Shown: piece by piece, positions 26,589-35,740 of the stretch
Position numbering within the stretch: position 1 is the stretch's first letter
Layout: each line of letters begins with the position of its first letter
Assembly: GCA_020634035.1 (NCBI GenBank)
Contig: JACKCM010000007.1
Coordinates: forward strand, 186,001-250,000
DNA from: Candidatus Obscuribacterales bacterium
GTDB taxonomy: Bacteria > Cyanobacteriota > Vampirovibrionia > Obscuribacterales > Obscuribacteraceae
Reading direction: 5' to 3'
DNA length: 64,000 nt
Notes under the pieces: model-generated
What the model was told of the DNA's origin: nothing
Database searches by the model: none
What the model saw: the letters and a program-made list of their open reading frames with translations, nothing else
Translations under genes and position numbers: made by a program

Positions 26589-27278
26589 ATGTCGAATAAG
26601 GAAGGCAGAATGGAAGAGTACAGAAATGTATTGGATATACACAGCATGAGCTCCCTGGTGAGCCCTGTCTCGGCCTACCCTCCCACCGTTATCGAAACCA
26701 CCTCTCGTGGTGAGCGCGCTTTCGATATCTTTTCCCGGTTGTTGAGAGAGAGAATCGTTTTCCTCGGTACTCCCATCGATGACAACATCGCCAACATGAT
26801 CGTTGCCCAGCTTCTTTTGCTGGAAGGCGAAGATCCCGAGAAAGACATTCGTCTCTATATCAACTCTCCTGGTGGTTCGGTTACCGCCGGTCTGGCTATC
26901 TATGACACCATTCAGCATATTCGCTCCGATGTTGTCACTATCTGTCTCGGTCAGGCTGCCAGTATGGGTGCTTTCCTTCTCGCCGCCGGTGCCAAAGGCA
27001 AGCGTATGGCTCTGCCGCATTCCAGAATCCTGATTCACCAGCCTCTAGGTGGTGCCCAGGGTCAGGCAACCGACATCGAGATCCAGGCTAAAGAGATCCT
27101 GAGAATCAAAAGACAGCTCAACGAGCTTCTTTCCGAGCACACCGGCCAGTCGGTCAAGAATATCGAGAAAGATACGGATCGTGACAACATCATGACCGCT
27201 GTTCAAGCCAAAGAATACGGTCTGGTCGACCAGGTGATCGAACGGCTCGAAGACGCTCCGAATCTGTCTGCTGTCTAA
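26589..27278 (+). CDS. clpP: ATP-dependent Clp protease proteolytic subunit
   Basis: This is a serine peptidase that forms the proteolytic barrel used with ClpX. The catalytic Ser is in GQAASMGAF (residue 125), His in ILIHQPLGG (150), and Asp in the EKDTDRDN region. The ATG at 26589 has AGGAG eight bases upstream; an earlier in-frame TTG at 26565 lacks that support. The N terminus before YPPTVIETT is about 25 residues longer than typical and may be processed. It sits between tig and clpX. Confidence 0.96.
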   Translation: MSNKEGRMEEYRNVLDIHSMSSLVSPVSAYPPTVIETTSRGERAFDIFSRLLRERIVFLGTPIDDNIANMIVAQLLLLEGEDPEKDIRLYINSPGGSVTAGLAIYDTIQHIRSDVVTICLGQAASMGAFLLAAGAKGKRMALPHSRILIHQPLGGAQGQATDIEIQAKEILRIKRQLNELLSEHTGQSVKNIEKDTDRDNIMTAVQAKEYGLVDQVIERLEDAPNLSAV

Positions 27279-27304
27279 CTTAGAGCCCCAAGGGTCTGAG
27301 TTAG
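27275..27304 (+). other. Hairpin between clpP and clpX
   Basis: CTAACTTAGAGCCC pairs with GGGTCTGAGTTAG (one G-U, one bulge) across a short loop, starting inside the clpP stop codon. No U-tract follows, so it is more likely a stability or processing element than a full terminator. Confidence 0.45.
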
Positions 27305-27449
27305 GAAATTAGATAGATTAATGCGTGCCAATCTGTCAATATTAGGATAGGATAATAGTCGAGGGTAGGGGTCGAGTTTTATCTTGAAAACCTGTACAAT
27401 CGACTCTGAATCCTCGGGATCAATTAAATAAGCTAGATAGGGTCACCAT

Positions 27450-28766
27450 ATGTCTCCCAATAAGTCGGACAATCGTTTGAAGTGCTCTTTTTGCGGCAAA
27501 AGTCAAGACCAGGTCAAGAAGCTGATAGCCGGACCCGGTGTGTACATTTGCGATGAATGTGTAGAGCTCTGCAACGAGATTCTTGATGAAGAGCTGTTCG
27601 AGGGCGGTCCCGCCCAGAGCGCTCCTCCCACCGAGAGCCCTGAGCCGCAGCCCATGGAGATTCCAAAGCCCCATCAAATCAAAGGCCATCTCGATGACCA
27701 CATTGTCGGTCAGGAGACAGCCAAGAAGATCCTGTCGGTCGCTGTCTACAATCACTACAAACGAATCACCCACAACGCCGAAGAGGGTGAAGGCAAAGTA
27801 GAGATTCAAAAAGCGAATATCCTGACCATTGGTCCTACCGGTTGCGGTAAGACTCTCCTGGCTCAGACCCTGGCTAAGTTCCTGGATGTACCCTTCGCCG
27901 TGGCCGATGCCACCACCCTGACCGAAGCCGGTTATGTCGGTGAAGACGTAGAGAACATCCTGCTTCGGCTCTATCAAGCCGCTGATTACGATATCAAAAG
28001 AGCCGAGCGCGGCATCATTTATATCGATGAGATCGATAAGATCTCCCGTAAGTCCGAGAACACCAGCATCACTCGCGATGTCAGTGGAGAAGGTGTTCAG
28101 CAGGCTCTTCTCAAGATGATCGAGGGCACTGTGGCCAACGTTCCTCCCCAGGGCGGCCGCAAACATCCCCATCAAGAGTTCATTCAAATAAACACCGCCA
28201 ACATCCTGTTCATCTGTGGTGGTGCCTTTGTCGGTCTCGACAAGATTGTCGAAGCGCGTACTTCCAACAACCGTAGCATCGGATTCGGCGCCGACAAACC
28301 GCTTACCTCCTGGGAGCGTGAGTTGAAGACCAGTAAGATCCTGATGGAGACCTCTCCGGACGATCTAATTAAATTCGGTCTGATTCCAGAATTCGTCGGT
28401 CGTATTCCGGTTATCGCAGTGCTCGAAGCCCTCGATACCGAAGCGCTGATCAAGATTCTGGTCGAGCCGAAGAACTCTCTGGTCAAACAGTACAAACAAC
28501 TTTTGAAACTGGACAATGTCGACCTCTCCTTCGAGGACGAAGCAATCAAAGCCATCGCCGAAGAAGCGCTCAAGCGCAAGACCGGCGCCCGGGCATTGCG
28601 TTCTATCGTCGAAGAGATGATGCTCGACATCATGTACGAAGTGCCGTCGCGGGATGACATCAAAGTCTGCCGAATCACCAAAGATCTGGTCGACAAGCGT
28701 TCTACCGCCGAGCTTCTAGACATAAGAAAGCATAAGAGCAAGGGTGAAAAAGAGAAGGCCTCTTAA
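27450..28766 (+). CDS. clpX: ATP-dependent Clp protease ATP-binding subunit ClpX
   Basis: The N-terminal C4 zinc-binding domain is seen as CSFCGKSQDQ...YICDECVELC (residues about 11-40). Walker A is GPTGCGKTLLAQTLAK, and Walker B lies in GIIYIDEIDKI. The GYVGEDVENIL loop is also present, as expected for ClpX. ClpX unfolds tagged substrates and feeds them to ClpP. The IGF-type loop that docks ClpP is in NRSIGFGADK. The length of 438 residues is normal. Confidence 0.97.
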   Translation: MSPNKSDNRLKCSFCGKSQDQVKKLIAGPGVYICDECVELCNEILDEELFEGGPAQSAPPTESPEPQPMEIPKPHQIKGHLDDHIVGQETAKKILSVAVYNHYKRITHNAEEGEGKVEIQKANILTIGPTGCGKTLLAQTLAKFLDVPFAVADATTLTEAGYVGEDVENILLRLYQAADYDIKRAERGIIYIDEIDKISRKSENTSITRDVSGEGVQQALLKMIEGTVANVPPQGGRKHPHQEFIQINTANILFICGGAFVGLDKIVEARTSNNRSIGFGADKPLTSWERELKTSKILMETSPDDLIKFGLIPEFVGRIPVIAVLEALDTEALIKILVEPKNSLVKQYKQLLKLDNVDLSFEDEAIKAIAEEALKRKTGARALRSIVEEMMLDIMYEVPSRDDIKVCRITKDLVDKRSTAELLDIRKHKSKGEKEKAS

Positions 28767-28781
28767 GTCACCACCTAACTG

Positions 28782-31280
28782 ATGACCCTAGAAAAAACAC
28801 CAACCAATACCGTGGCGGACTTGAGTACGACCATCTTTCCTCTCATTCCCATGCGGGATGTGGTCGTCTTCCCTCAGATGGTGACACCGTTATTCGTCCA
28901 CCGGGCTAAGTCTATAGCCGCTCTGGAGCAGGCTCTGCTTCGCGATGATCGACTGGTGGTGCTGGTCGCCCAGAAAGATCCCGAGACCGAGGACCCTGTC
29001 GAAGAGGACCTCTATCGCATCGGTACCCTGGCTGAAGTGATGCAGATGCTCAAACTTCCTGACGGCACGGTGAAAGTGCTGGTGGAAGGCTCCTGCCGCA
29101 TCTCTCTGACCGAATTCGGCGAGAACGGAGAGAACTTCACCGCCAAGGTGACCGACTATCCCGAAGAAGAGAAAGACGACGCCGAGACCAAGACTCTGAT
29201 CAGGGTTTCTGTAGAGAAATTCGAGCAGTATGTAAAGTCCACCAAAAAGATAAATCCTGAAAGCCTGCTTGCGGTCTCTGGTATCAACCAGCCAGGACGG
29301 CTTGCCGACATCATAGCCACCTATCTGGGGCTGGAGCTGGATGAAAGACAGAACTGTCTCGAGATAACCGACAGTTTCGAAAGGCTGGAATTTGTCAGCC
29401 GACTGCTTTCTCGTGAGCTTGAACTGGCTAATTTAGAACAGCAGATTCACGATAAAGTGCGCTTCAATCTGGAGAAGACCCAGAGAGAATACTATCTGCG
29501 CGAAAAGATGCGGATTATTCAAGATGAGCTCAATCAAGATGGTGAAGCCGGCGGTGAAATTGCCGAGTACAAAGCCAAGATCAAGAAGTGCAAAATCAAG
29601 GGTGTCGCTCTTGAAAAAGCCAACAAAGAGCTGCAACGTCTCGAGAAGATGATGCCCCAGAGTGCCGAGGCATCGGTGATTCGCTCTTATTTAGATACCC
29701 TTGTCTCTCTGCCCTGGGCTAAACGCAGCAAAGAGAAAATCGATGTGGAAGAGGCGCGGGCTATCCTCGAAGAGGACCATTACGGACTCGAGAAAGTAAA
29801 AGAGCGCATCATAGAATATCTGGCTGTGCGCAAACTCTCCAGCCAGCAACAGGGCACCATATTGTGCTTAGTCGGCCCGCCCGGCGTCGGCAAGACCAGT
29901 CTTGCCAAGTCGATAGCAAGAGCCATGCACCGCAAGTTCTCCAGGATAAGTCTTGGCGGGGTCAATGACGAAAGCGAGATTCGCGGTCACCGTCGTACTT
30001 ATATCGGTGCCATGCCCGGTCGTATCATCCAGGCAATTAAGCAAGCCGGTACTAAAAACCCGGTTATTTTGCTCGATGAAATCGAGAAGATGACCCGCAG
30101 TTATATGGGCGATCCGACAGCGGCCATGCTGGAAGTGCTCGATCCGGATCAGAACCAGAACTTCTCTGATCATTATCTCGATGCACCGTTCAGTCTGAGC
30201 GAAGTAGTCTTTATCGGTACTGCAAACGCTCTCGATTATGTGCCAAGACCGCTTGCCGACCGGCTCGAGGTCATTCAGATATCGAGTTATACAGAAGAAG
30301 AAAAAATAAAAATTGCCGAACTGCATGTCATTCCTAAGACCCTGGAGAAACACGGTCTGAAAGAAAAACAGCTTCGCTTTCAGCCTGCCGCCATCGCCAG
30401 AATTATTCGGGAATACACTAGAGAAGCCGGTGTTCGTAATCTAGAACGGGCGGTGGCTTCGATATGTCGTAAGGTGGCCACCAAGGTCGTAACCGGCGAG
30501 ATAAAGTCAGAGAAGATAACACCACTGCTGGTGCCGGTCTATCTCGGACCGCCTAAAATAATTAGAGAAGGCGAGAAGAAAACCGCTCAAATCGGGCTTG
30601 TGACGGGTCTTGCCTGGACCGAGACCGGCGGCGAAACTTTGCAGGTCGAGGTCAACACCATGCCCGGTAAAGGCAACTTACAGTTGACCGGACAACTGGG
30701 CGATGTGATGAAAGAGTCGGCTCAAGCTGCTTTCAGCTATATTCGCTCCCATGCAAAAACTTTCGATATTGATCCGGGCTTTGAAGAGAAGCTCGATATT
30801 CATATCCATATACCGGAGGGTGCCATTCCAAAAGACGGTCCCTCTGCCGGTGTGGCGCTTTCAACCGCGCTTATCTCCGCCTTTTGCAAGAAGCCGGTGC
30901 TGCCCGATGTGGCCATGACCGGTGAGATCACTTTGCGGGGACGCATTCTTGCCATCGGAGGTTTAAAAGAGAAGGTGCTTGCCGCTCTTAGAGCCGGTAT
31001 AAAGACAGTCATCTTTCCGATCAGTAACGAAAAGGATCTGGAGAACATTCCGGACTATGTCAAGGATAAGCTTGAGTTGGTTCCGGTTTCTCATCTAGAT
31101 GAAGTCTATCCGCTGGTTTTCGGTGAGCTAGGAAAGTTCAAAAAAACATCGACCGCGGCCAGGTCAGTCAAGAGCAAAGCAAAAACTGCTTCGACAGCGA
31201 AGCCGAAAACTAAGCCGAAGCCGAAGCCTAAAACAAAAGCGAAGACCAGCACAAAACCCAGATCAAAAAGCCGTAGATAA
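28782..31280 (+). CDS. lon: Lon protease with basic low-complexity tail
   Basis: This 832-residue AAA+ protease has an N-terminal LAN domain (PLIPMRDVVVFPQMV), Walker A GPPGVGKTSLAKSIA, and a C-terminal peptidase domain with the Ser in PKDGPSAGVA and the Lys partner in the GLKEKVLAALRAG region. The final 45 or so residues are almost only Lys, Ser, Thr, Pro and Arg, including alternating KPKPKPK. This is not a family feature. It starts 15 bases after clpX. Lon degrades misfolded and short-lived regulatory proteins. Confidence 0.96.
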   Translation: MTLEKTPTNTVADLSTTIFPLIPMRDVVVFPQMVTPLFVHRAKSIAALEQALLRDDRLVVLVAQKDPETEDPVEEDLYRIGTLAEVMQMLKLPDGTVKVLVEGSCRISLTEFGENGENFTAKVTDYPEEEKDDAETKTLIRVSVEKFEQYVKSTKKINPESLLAVSGINQPGRLADIIATYLGLELDERQNCLEITDSFERLEFVSRLLSRELELANLEQQIHDKVRFNLEKTQREYYLREKMRIIQDELNQDGEAGGEIAEYKAKIKKCKIKGVALEKANKELQRLEKMMPQSAEASVIRSYLDTLVSLPWAKRSKEKIDVEEARAILEEDHYGLEKVKERIIEYLAVRKLSSQQQGTILCLVGPPGVGKTSLAKSIARAMHRKFSRISLGGVNDESEIRGHRRTYIGAMPGRIIQAIKQAGTKNPVILLDEIEKMTRSYMGDPTAAMLEVLDPDQNQNFSDHYLDAPFSLSEVVFIGTANALDYVPRPLADRLEVIQISSYTEEEKIKIAELHVIPKTLEKHGLKEKQLRFQPAAIARIIREYTREAGVRNLERAVASICRKVATKVVTGEIKSEKITPLLVPVYLGPPKIIREGEKKTAQIGLVTGLAWTETGGETLQVEVNTMPGKGNLQLTGQLGDVMKESAQAAFSYIRSHAKTFDIDPGFEEKLDIHIHIPEGAIPKDGPSAGVALSTALISAFCKKPVLPDVAMTGEITLRGRILAIGGLKEKVLAALRAGIKTVIFPISNEKDLENIPDYVKDKLELVPVSHLDEVYPLVFGELGKFKKTSTAARSVKSKAKTASTAKPKTKPKPKPKTKAKTSTKPRSKSRR

Positions 31281-31304
31281 ACAGTCTTCTAAAAGCCCTT
31301 TCTA

Positions 31305-31464
31305 AGCTGGTTTTCGGCACTTATTGTCAAGTGCTGAAAGCAGCGTAAATACTAAAGTTTAGCTGGATTTTCGGCAACTATTGATATGATCTCCAGCAAC
31401 AGGAGATCTGTTCTCTGCTTCGGGCAGTGGAGCGGTTTTCTGCTTATTTCAGAACAGTCTGAAA
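31305..31464 (+). promoter_or_regulatory. Hairpin-rich leader before the aminotransferase operon
   Basis: This 217-base gap between lon and the aminotransferase contains an imperfect direct repeat (AGCTGG-TTTTCGGCA, 31305 and 31361). It has three perfect hairpins: GCACTT/AAGTGC (31317-31334), GATCTCC/GGAGATC (31388-31408) and TTTCAGA/TCTGAAA (31447-31464). A further CTGC-TTCGG-GCAG lies between. The first hairpin may end lon transcription. The rest may be a regulatory leader. No known riboswitch was recognised. Confidence 0.4.
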
Positions 31465-31497
31465 AGAAAATCCTCGAAGATGCGAAGGGGGTCGAGT

Positions 31498-32790
31498 ATG
31501 GTTACCACAAAATCCAAGAACAAAGAATTTATTGACCGGGACAAACACTGCGTCAACCAGGTGCTGTCTAGACTGGCGCCGATTGTCGCCGAAAGAGGTG
31601 AAGGCTCTTATCTATACGATGTGGACGGTAACAAGTACCTCGACATGACCACCGGCATCGGTGTTACCAATGTCGGTCACTGTCACCCCCGGGTGGTCGA
31701 AGCTATCAGAGAACAGGCTTCGCAACTGATTCACACTTCGGTAACCACTTACCATCGCAAATATATCGAGACCGCCGAGAAGATCAAATCTCTCTCCCCC
31801 GGTAAATTGGACAGCGTCTTCCTCGCCAATAGCGGCGCCGAATGTGTCGAGGGTGCGGTCAAACTAGCTAAATATGTCACCAACAGACCGGGCATGATCA
31901 ACTTCCTGGGTTCTTTCCACGGAAGAACCCATATGTGCATGGCGCTGACCACTTCGAAACTGTATTACAAAGACATGATGGAGCCCCTGCCTCCGGCAAT
32001 CTATACAGCTCCTTTCCCCTATGTCTTCCGTTCTAATACTCCGGACAATCCGGAAGCGGTAGTAGACGAGACCTTCCGTCAAATAGACGTTCTCTTCAAT
32101 CAGTTCATCAGCCCCAAGCAGGTTGCTGCTTTTGTGGTCGAGCCGATTCTGGGTGAAGGCGGTTATGTTGTCCCGCCCGATAGCTTCTTGCCCCGTCTTC
32201 GCAAGCTTGCCGATCAGCACGGTATCATGCTGATTATCGACGAAGTGCAAAGTGGATTCGGTAGAACCGGCAAGATGTGGGCCATCGATCATATCGGTGT
32301 CGAGCCCGACATCCTGACCATGGCTAAAGGGATCGCAGCCGGTATGCCGCTAGCCGCTTTCGTATCGCGCAAAGAGCTGACCGACACCTGGCCGGCAGGA
32401 AGACATGGCACCACCTTTGGTGGTAACCCGGTCGCCTGTGCCGCTGCCCTCGCCAGCATGCAAGTTATTGAAGAAGAGAAACTTGCCGAGCGCGCCGAGA
32501 AGCTGGGCAACGAGATGATGACCCGTCTCAAGAAGCTGGCCGAAGACAGACCGCATATCGGTGAAGTCCGCGGCCGTGGTCTTATGATCGGTATCGAGTT
32601 CTGCGACAAAGACGGCAAGCCCAGCAAAGAATGGGTGGATAAAGTCGTCAAAGGTTGCCTCGAACACAACATGCTCGTTCTGTCCTGCGGTCAGGCCGGA
32701 CAGGTAGTCCGTCTGATTCCGCCGCTGACCATATCTGATTCGGAAGCCGAAAAAGCTCTGGAGATCCTTGAGATCGTCACCAGAGCCTGA
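31498..32790 (+). CDS. gabT: Class III aminotransferase (4-aminobutyrate aminotransferase-like)
   Basis: This PLP enzyme transfers an omega- or alpha-amino group to 2-oxoglutarate. The PLP lysine is K277 (TMAKGIAAGMPLAAF), the ring-nitrogen Asp is D248 (IIDEVQSGFGRTG), and NSGAECVEGAVKLA binds phosphate. The ATG at 31498 follows GGGGG; an ATG at 31480 is in frame but less well placed. The 430-residue length fits GabT, but 5-aminovalerate, lysine-epsilon or acetylornithine enzymes are close relatives. The adjacent aldehyde dehydrogenase supports a semialdehyde product. Confidence 0.82.
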   Translation: MVTTKSKNKEFIDRDKHCVNQVLSRLAPIVAERGEGSYLYDVDGNKYLDMTTGIGVTNVGHCHPRVVEAIREQASQLIHTSVTTYHRKYIETAEKIKSLSPGKLDSVFLANSGAECVEGAVKLAKYVTNRPGMINFLGSFHGRTHMCMALTTSKLYYKDMMEPLPPAIYTAPFPYVFRSNTPDNPEAVVDETFRQIDVLFNQFISPKQVAAFVVEPILGEGGYVVPPDSFLPRLRKLADQHGIMLIIDEVQSGFGRTGKMWAIDHIGVEPDILTMAKGIAAGMPLAAFVSRKELTDTWPAGRHGTTFGGNPVACAAALASMQVIEEEKLAERAEKLGNEMMTRLKKLAEDRPHIGEVRGRGLMIGIEFCDKDGKPSKEWVDKVVKGCLEHNMLVLSCGQAGQVVRLIPPLTISDSEAEKALEILEIVTRA

Positions 32791-32831
32791 TTGAAGTTGC
32801 CTCACTCATACGAAAGTCAGGAGATGATTCG

Positions 32832-34349
32832 ATGACTAAAACACTAGAGAAAACCAAAACCTGCCTCAACCTCATCGGGGGAGAGTGGGTCAAATCCAAC
32901 ACCGGAAAGACCTTCACCTCTTACAGCCCCGCCAACCAGGAAGAAGTGATTGGCAGCTTCGCCGACTCTGACGAGACCGATGTCAAAAAGGCTGTTGATG
33001 CCGCCGCCAAGGCTTTCGAAACCTGGAGAAAAGTACCCGCTCCTGAAAGAGCCGAGATCATCTTGAGAGCCGGTTTGCTCCTCGAACAACACAAAGAGAG
33101 TCTTGCCAAAGACATGACCCGCGAAATGGGCAAAGTGCTCAACGAAGCTCGCGGCGATGTTCAAGAAGCGATCGACATGGCTAAATATGCCGCCGGAGAA
33201 GGTCGCAGAATGTTCGGTATGACCGTACCTGCCGAGATGCGCAACAAATTCGCCATGGCAGTGAGAGCCCCTCTGGGTGTGGTTGGTATCATCACCCCCT
33301 GGAACTTTCCTGTGGCTATTCCGAGCTGGAAGATTCTTCCTGCTCTGGTTGCCGGCAACACCGTCGTTTTCAAACCCGCCACCGACACGCCTTATTGCGC
33401 TTATCGCTTCGTCGAGATTCTGCAAGAAGCCGGTCTTCCCCCGGGCGTAATCAACTTTGTCACCGGATCCGGTTCCAGAGTCGGTAATCCGATAATCGAA
33501 GACCCCCGTGTCAGGCTCATCTCTATCACCGGCTCCTCTTTCACCGGTCGCAAAGTAGCCGGTCGTTGCGGTGAGCTCATGAAGAAGATCTCCTGCGAAC
33601 TGGGTGGCAAAAACGCTATCTGTGTAATGGATGATGCCAAACTCGAACTGGCTGTGGATGGCGCTCTCTGGGGTGCTTTCGGTACCACCGGCCAGCGTTG
33701 CACCGCTACCAGTAGAGTTATTCTTCATAAAGATATCTACGAGAAGTTTGTCGACATGTTCGTCAAGCGCGCTAAAGAGCTGAAAGTCGGCGATGGTCTC
33801 GATCCTTCTGTCGATGTCGGTCCGGTCATCAACAAAGACCAGCTCAAGAGCATCAACGAGTATGTCAAAATCGGTCAGGATGAAGGCGCCAAGCTTCTCT
33901 TCGGCGGTAAAATCCTGGACAAAGGCGACCACGCTAAAGGTTGCTTCCACGAGCCCACCATATTCGGTGACGTGAAGCCGAACATGCGTATCGCCCAGGA
34001 AGAGATCTTCGGACCGGTGGTCGCCCTCATCAAGGTGAACAGCTTCGAAGAGGCCATCGAGGTGGCTAACGGAACCGAATTCGGTCTCTCGCTCTCTATG
34101 TACACCCAGGACGTCAACCGTGCATTCAACGCCATCACTGACCTCGAATCCGGTATCGTCTATGTGAACGCTCCTACCATCGGCGCTGAGATTCAGCTTC
34201 CTTTCGGCGGAGTCAAGCAGACTGGTAACGGTCACCGCGAAGCCGGTACCACTGCCATCGACCAGTTCACCGAGTGGAAATCTATCTATGTAGATTACTC
34301 CGGTGTCCTGCAGAGAGCTCAGATAGATAACCACGGAGACAAAAAATAG
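32832..34349 (+). CDS. NAD(P)-dependent aldehyde dehydrogenase (semialdehyde type)
   Basis: All key ALDH residues are visible: PWNFP with N158, CELGGK with E256, and the catalytic Cys290 in TTGQRCTATSR. The protein begins LIGGEWVKSNTGKTFTSYSPANQEEVIGSF. The sequence style is close to aminoadipate/succinate/glutarate semialdehyde dehydrogenases. It follows the aminotransferase by 41 bases, so it probably oxidises that enzyme's semialdehyde product to the acid. The exact substrate remains open. Confidence 0.87.
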   Translation: MTKTLEKTKTCLNLIGGEWVKSNTGKTFTSYSPANQEEVIGSFADSDETDVKKAVDAAAKAFETWRKVPAPERAEIILRAGLLLEQHKESLAKDMTREMGKVLNEARGDVQEAIDMAKYAAGEGRRMFGMTVPAEMRNKFAMAVRAPLGVVGIITPWNFPVAIPSWKILPALVAGNTVVFKPATDTPYCAYRFVEILQEAGLPPGVINFVTGSGSRVGNPIIEDPRVRLISITGSSFTGRKVAGRCGELMKKISCELGGKNAICVMDDAKLELAVDGALWGAFGTTGQRCTATSRVILHKDIYEKFVDMFVKRAKELKVGDGLDPSVDVGPVINKDQLKSINEYVKIGQDEGAKLLFGGKILDKGDHAKGCFHEPTIFGDVKPNMRIAQEEIFGPVVALIKVNSFEEAIEVANGTEFGLSLSMYTQDVNRAFNAITDLESGIVYVNAPTIGAEIQLPFGGVKQTGNGHREAGTTAIDQFTEWKSIYVDYSGVLQRAQIDNHGDKK

Positions 34350-34367
34350 TTACTTCGTTTTAAGGGA

Positions 34368-34393
34368 CGGGAGCCCCAGTCTGGGGGTTCCCG
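34368..34393 (+). terminator. GC-rich hairpin between aldehyde and acyl-CoA dehydrogenase genes
   Basis: CGGGAGCCCC pairs with GGGGGTTCCCG (one wobble) with a short loop. It is followed by CTAAAGTTTTAAC, a weak T-tract. It may act as a partial terminator that lowers expression of the downstream gene. Confidence 0.6.
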
Positions 34394-34451
34394 CTAAAGT
34401 TTTAACTCAGTTCGTTTTTTCAACACTTATTAGGATTTGGAGATTAGGAAG

Positions 34452-35648
34452 ATGAATTTCGATTTCACCCCGGAGCAACTGGCTATTCGTAAACACATGC
34501 GTGAATTTGCGGAAAGAGAGATTGTTCCCAAGGCTCAAATGAATGACCGCAACTGCAAATTCGACTGGGATATCGCCAAGAAGATCTTCAAAGAAGGCTT
34601 CCTCGGCTGCCCCGTTCCGGAAAAATACGGCGGTCTTGGCCTGGACTATGTTGCTTACGGTCTAATGACCGAAGAGGTCAACAGAGTCTGTTCCTCGACC
34701 AGAACTCTCTTCTCGGTACAGACCTCTCTGGTGGCTCTCACCATCCTCAAGTGGGGAACCGAAGAGCAGAAGATGGCACTGCTTCCCAAGCTCTGTAACG
34801 GTGAGTTCATCGGTTGCTACGGTCTCACTGAGCCCGAAGCCGGCAGTGACGCCGCCAATCAGCAGACCAAAGCTGTAAAAGATGGAGATGATTATCTCCT
34901 CTCCGGTCAGAAGACCTGGATCTCTTGTGGTTCCATCGCAACCCATGCTCTGGTATTCGCCACTGTAGACCCGAGCCTCGGCCACAAAGGTATCACCTGC
35001 TTCATCGTCGATACCAAATCGAAAGGCTTCACAGCTCAGGAGATCAAAGGCAAACTCGGTCTGAGAGCCTCCGACACCTCCAGCCTCTTCCTCGACGAAG
35101 TGAGAGTGCCCAAAGAGAACATTCTCGGTAATGTTGGCGACGGCTTCAAAGTAGCCATGTCCGCCCTCGATAACGGAAGATTCTCGGTGGCTGCCGGTGC
35201 TGTCGGTCTCGTCCAGGGCTGTATCGACGCCAGTACGAAATATGCTATGGAAAGAATCACCTTCGGCAAGCCCATCGGTGAACACCAGCAAGTACAAGCC
35301 ATGATCGCTGACATGGTGGCAGATTGCGAAGCCGGTAGACTCCTTTATCTGAGAGCCGCTCACTTGAAGAATCAGGATGTTAGAAACACCCTCGAGACTT
35401 CTATCGCCAAGCTCTTCTGTGGTGAAGCTGCCAACAAAGCCGGTCATAACGCCGTGCAAATCTTCGGTGGCTACGGCTTCTCCGATGAATATCCTGTCGA
35501 GAGATTCTTCCGTGACGCTAAGGTTCTGAACATCTACGAAGGAACCAGAGAAATTCAGAAGATGATCATCGCCCAGGATGCCCTCGGTATCCGCTATGCC
35601 AACGGCAAGCAAACCGGCAGACCGACTGCCCTTGCTTACGTCGGCTAA
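34452..35648 (+). CDS. Acyl-CoA dehydrogenase
   Basis: This FAD enzyme introduces an alpha-beta double bond into acyl-CoA. The flavin-site GCYGLTEPEAGSD, the ISCGSIATHALVFA segment, and FGKPIGEHQQVQ are standard. The catalytic base is E363 in IYEGTREIQ. The ATG at 34452 is preceded by AGGAAG. The 398-residue length fits short/medium-chain, branched-chain or glutaryl-CoA dehydrogenases. Its place after the aminotransferase and aldehyde dehydrogenase suggests oxidation of an amino-acid-derived acyl-CoA, but a CoA ligase or transferase is not nearby. Confidence 0.92.
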   Translation: MNFDFTPEQLAIRKHMREFAEREIVPKAQMNDRNCKFDWDIAKKIFKEGFLGCPVPEKYGGLGLDYVAYGLMTEEVNRVCSSTRTLFSVQTSLVALTILKWGTEEQKMALLPKLCNGEFIGCYGLTEPEAGSDAANQQTKAVKDGDDYLLSGQKTWISCGSIATHALVFATVDPSLGHKGITCFIVDTKSKGFTAQEIKGKLGLRASDTSSLFLDEVRVPKENILGNVGDGFKVAMSALDNGRFSVAAGAVGLVQGCIDASTKYAMERITFGKPIGEHQQVQAMIADMVADCEAGRLLYLRAAHLKNQDVRNTLETSIAKLFCGEAANKAGHNAVQIFGGYGFSDEYPVERFFRDAKVLNIYEGTREIQKMIIAQDALGIRYANGKQTGRPTALAYVG

Positions 35649-35670
35649 GCCGCGTTTCCAAAACAACATT

Positions 35671-35721
35671 GCGTGCCAGATTATTTATCTAAACGAGAAA
35701 TTCTCTGGCACGCTTCCCTTT
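35671..35721 (+). terminator. Intrinsic terminator after the acyl-CoA dehydrogenase
   Basis: GCGTGCCAGA (35671-35680) pairs perfectly with TCTGGCACGC (35704-35713), with an inner GAGAA/TTCTC pairing in the loop, followed by TTCCCTTTT. It closes the 31.5-35.6 kb catabolic gene group. Confidence 0.75.
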
Positions 35722-35740
35722 TCAAGGTCGGAGCTTGATA

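Noticed and set aside
27420..28187. 255-codon minus-strand frame opposite clpX
   Set aside because: Antisense to an intact clpX; no motif or ribosome-binding site.
32844..34334. Long (496-codon) minus-strand frame opposite the aldehyde dehydrogenase gene
   Set aside because: It mirrors the strong codon bias of the plus-strand gene, which has every catalytic residue. The minus product has no recognisable motif.
34662..35669. 335-codon minus-strand frame opposite acyl-CoA dehydrogenase
   Set aside because: Same reason: antisense shadow of a gene with a complete active site.
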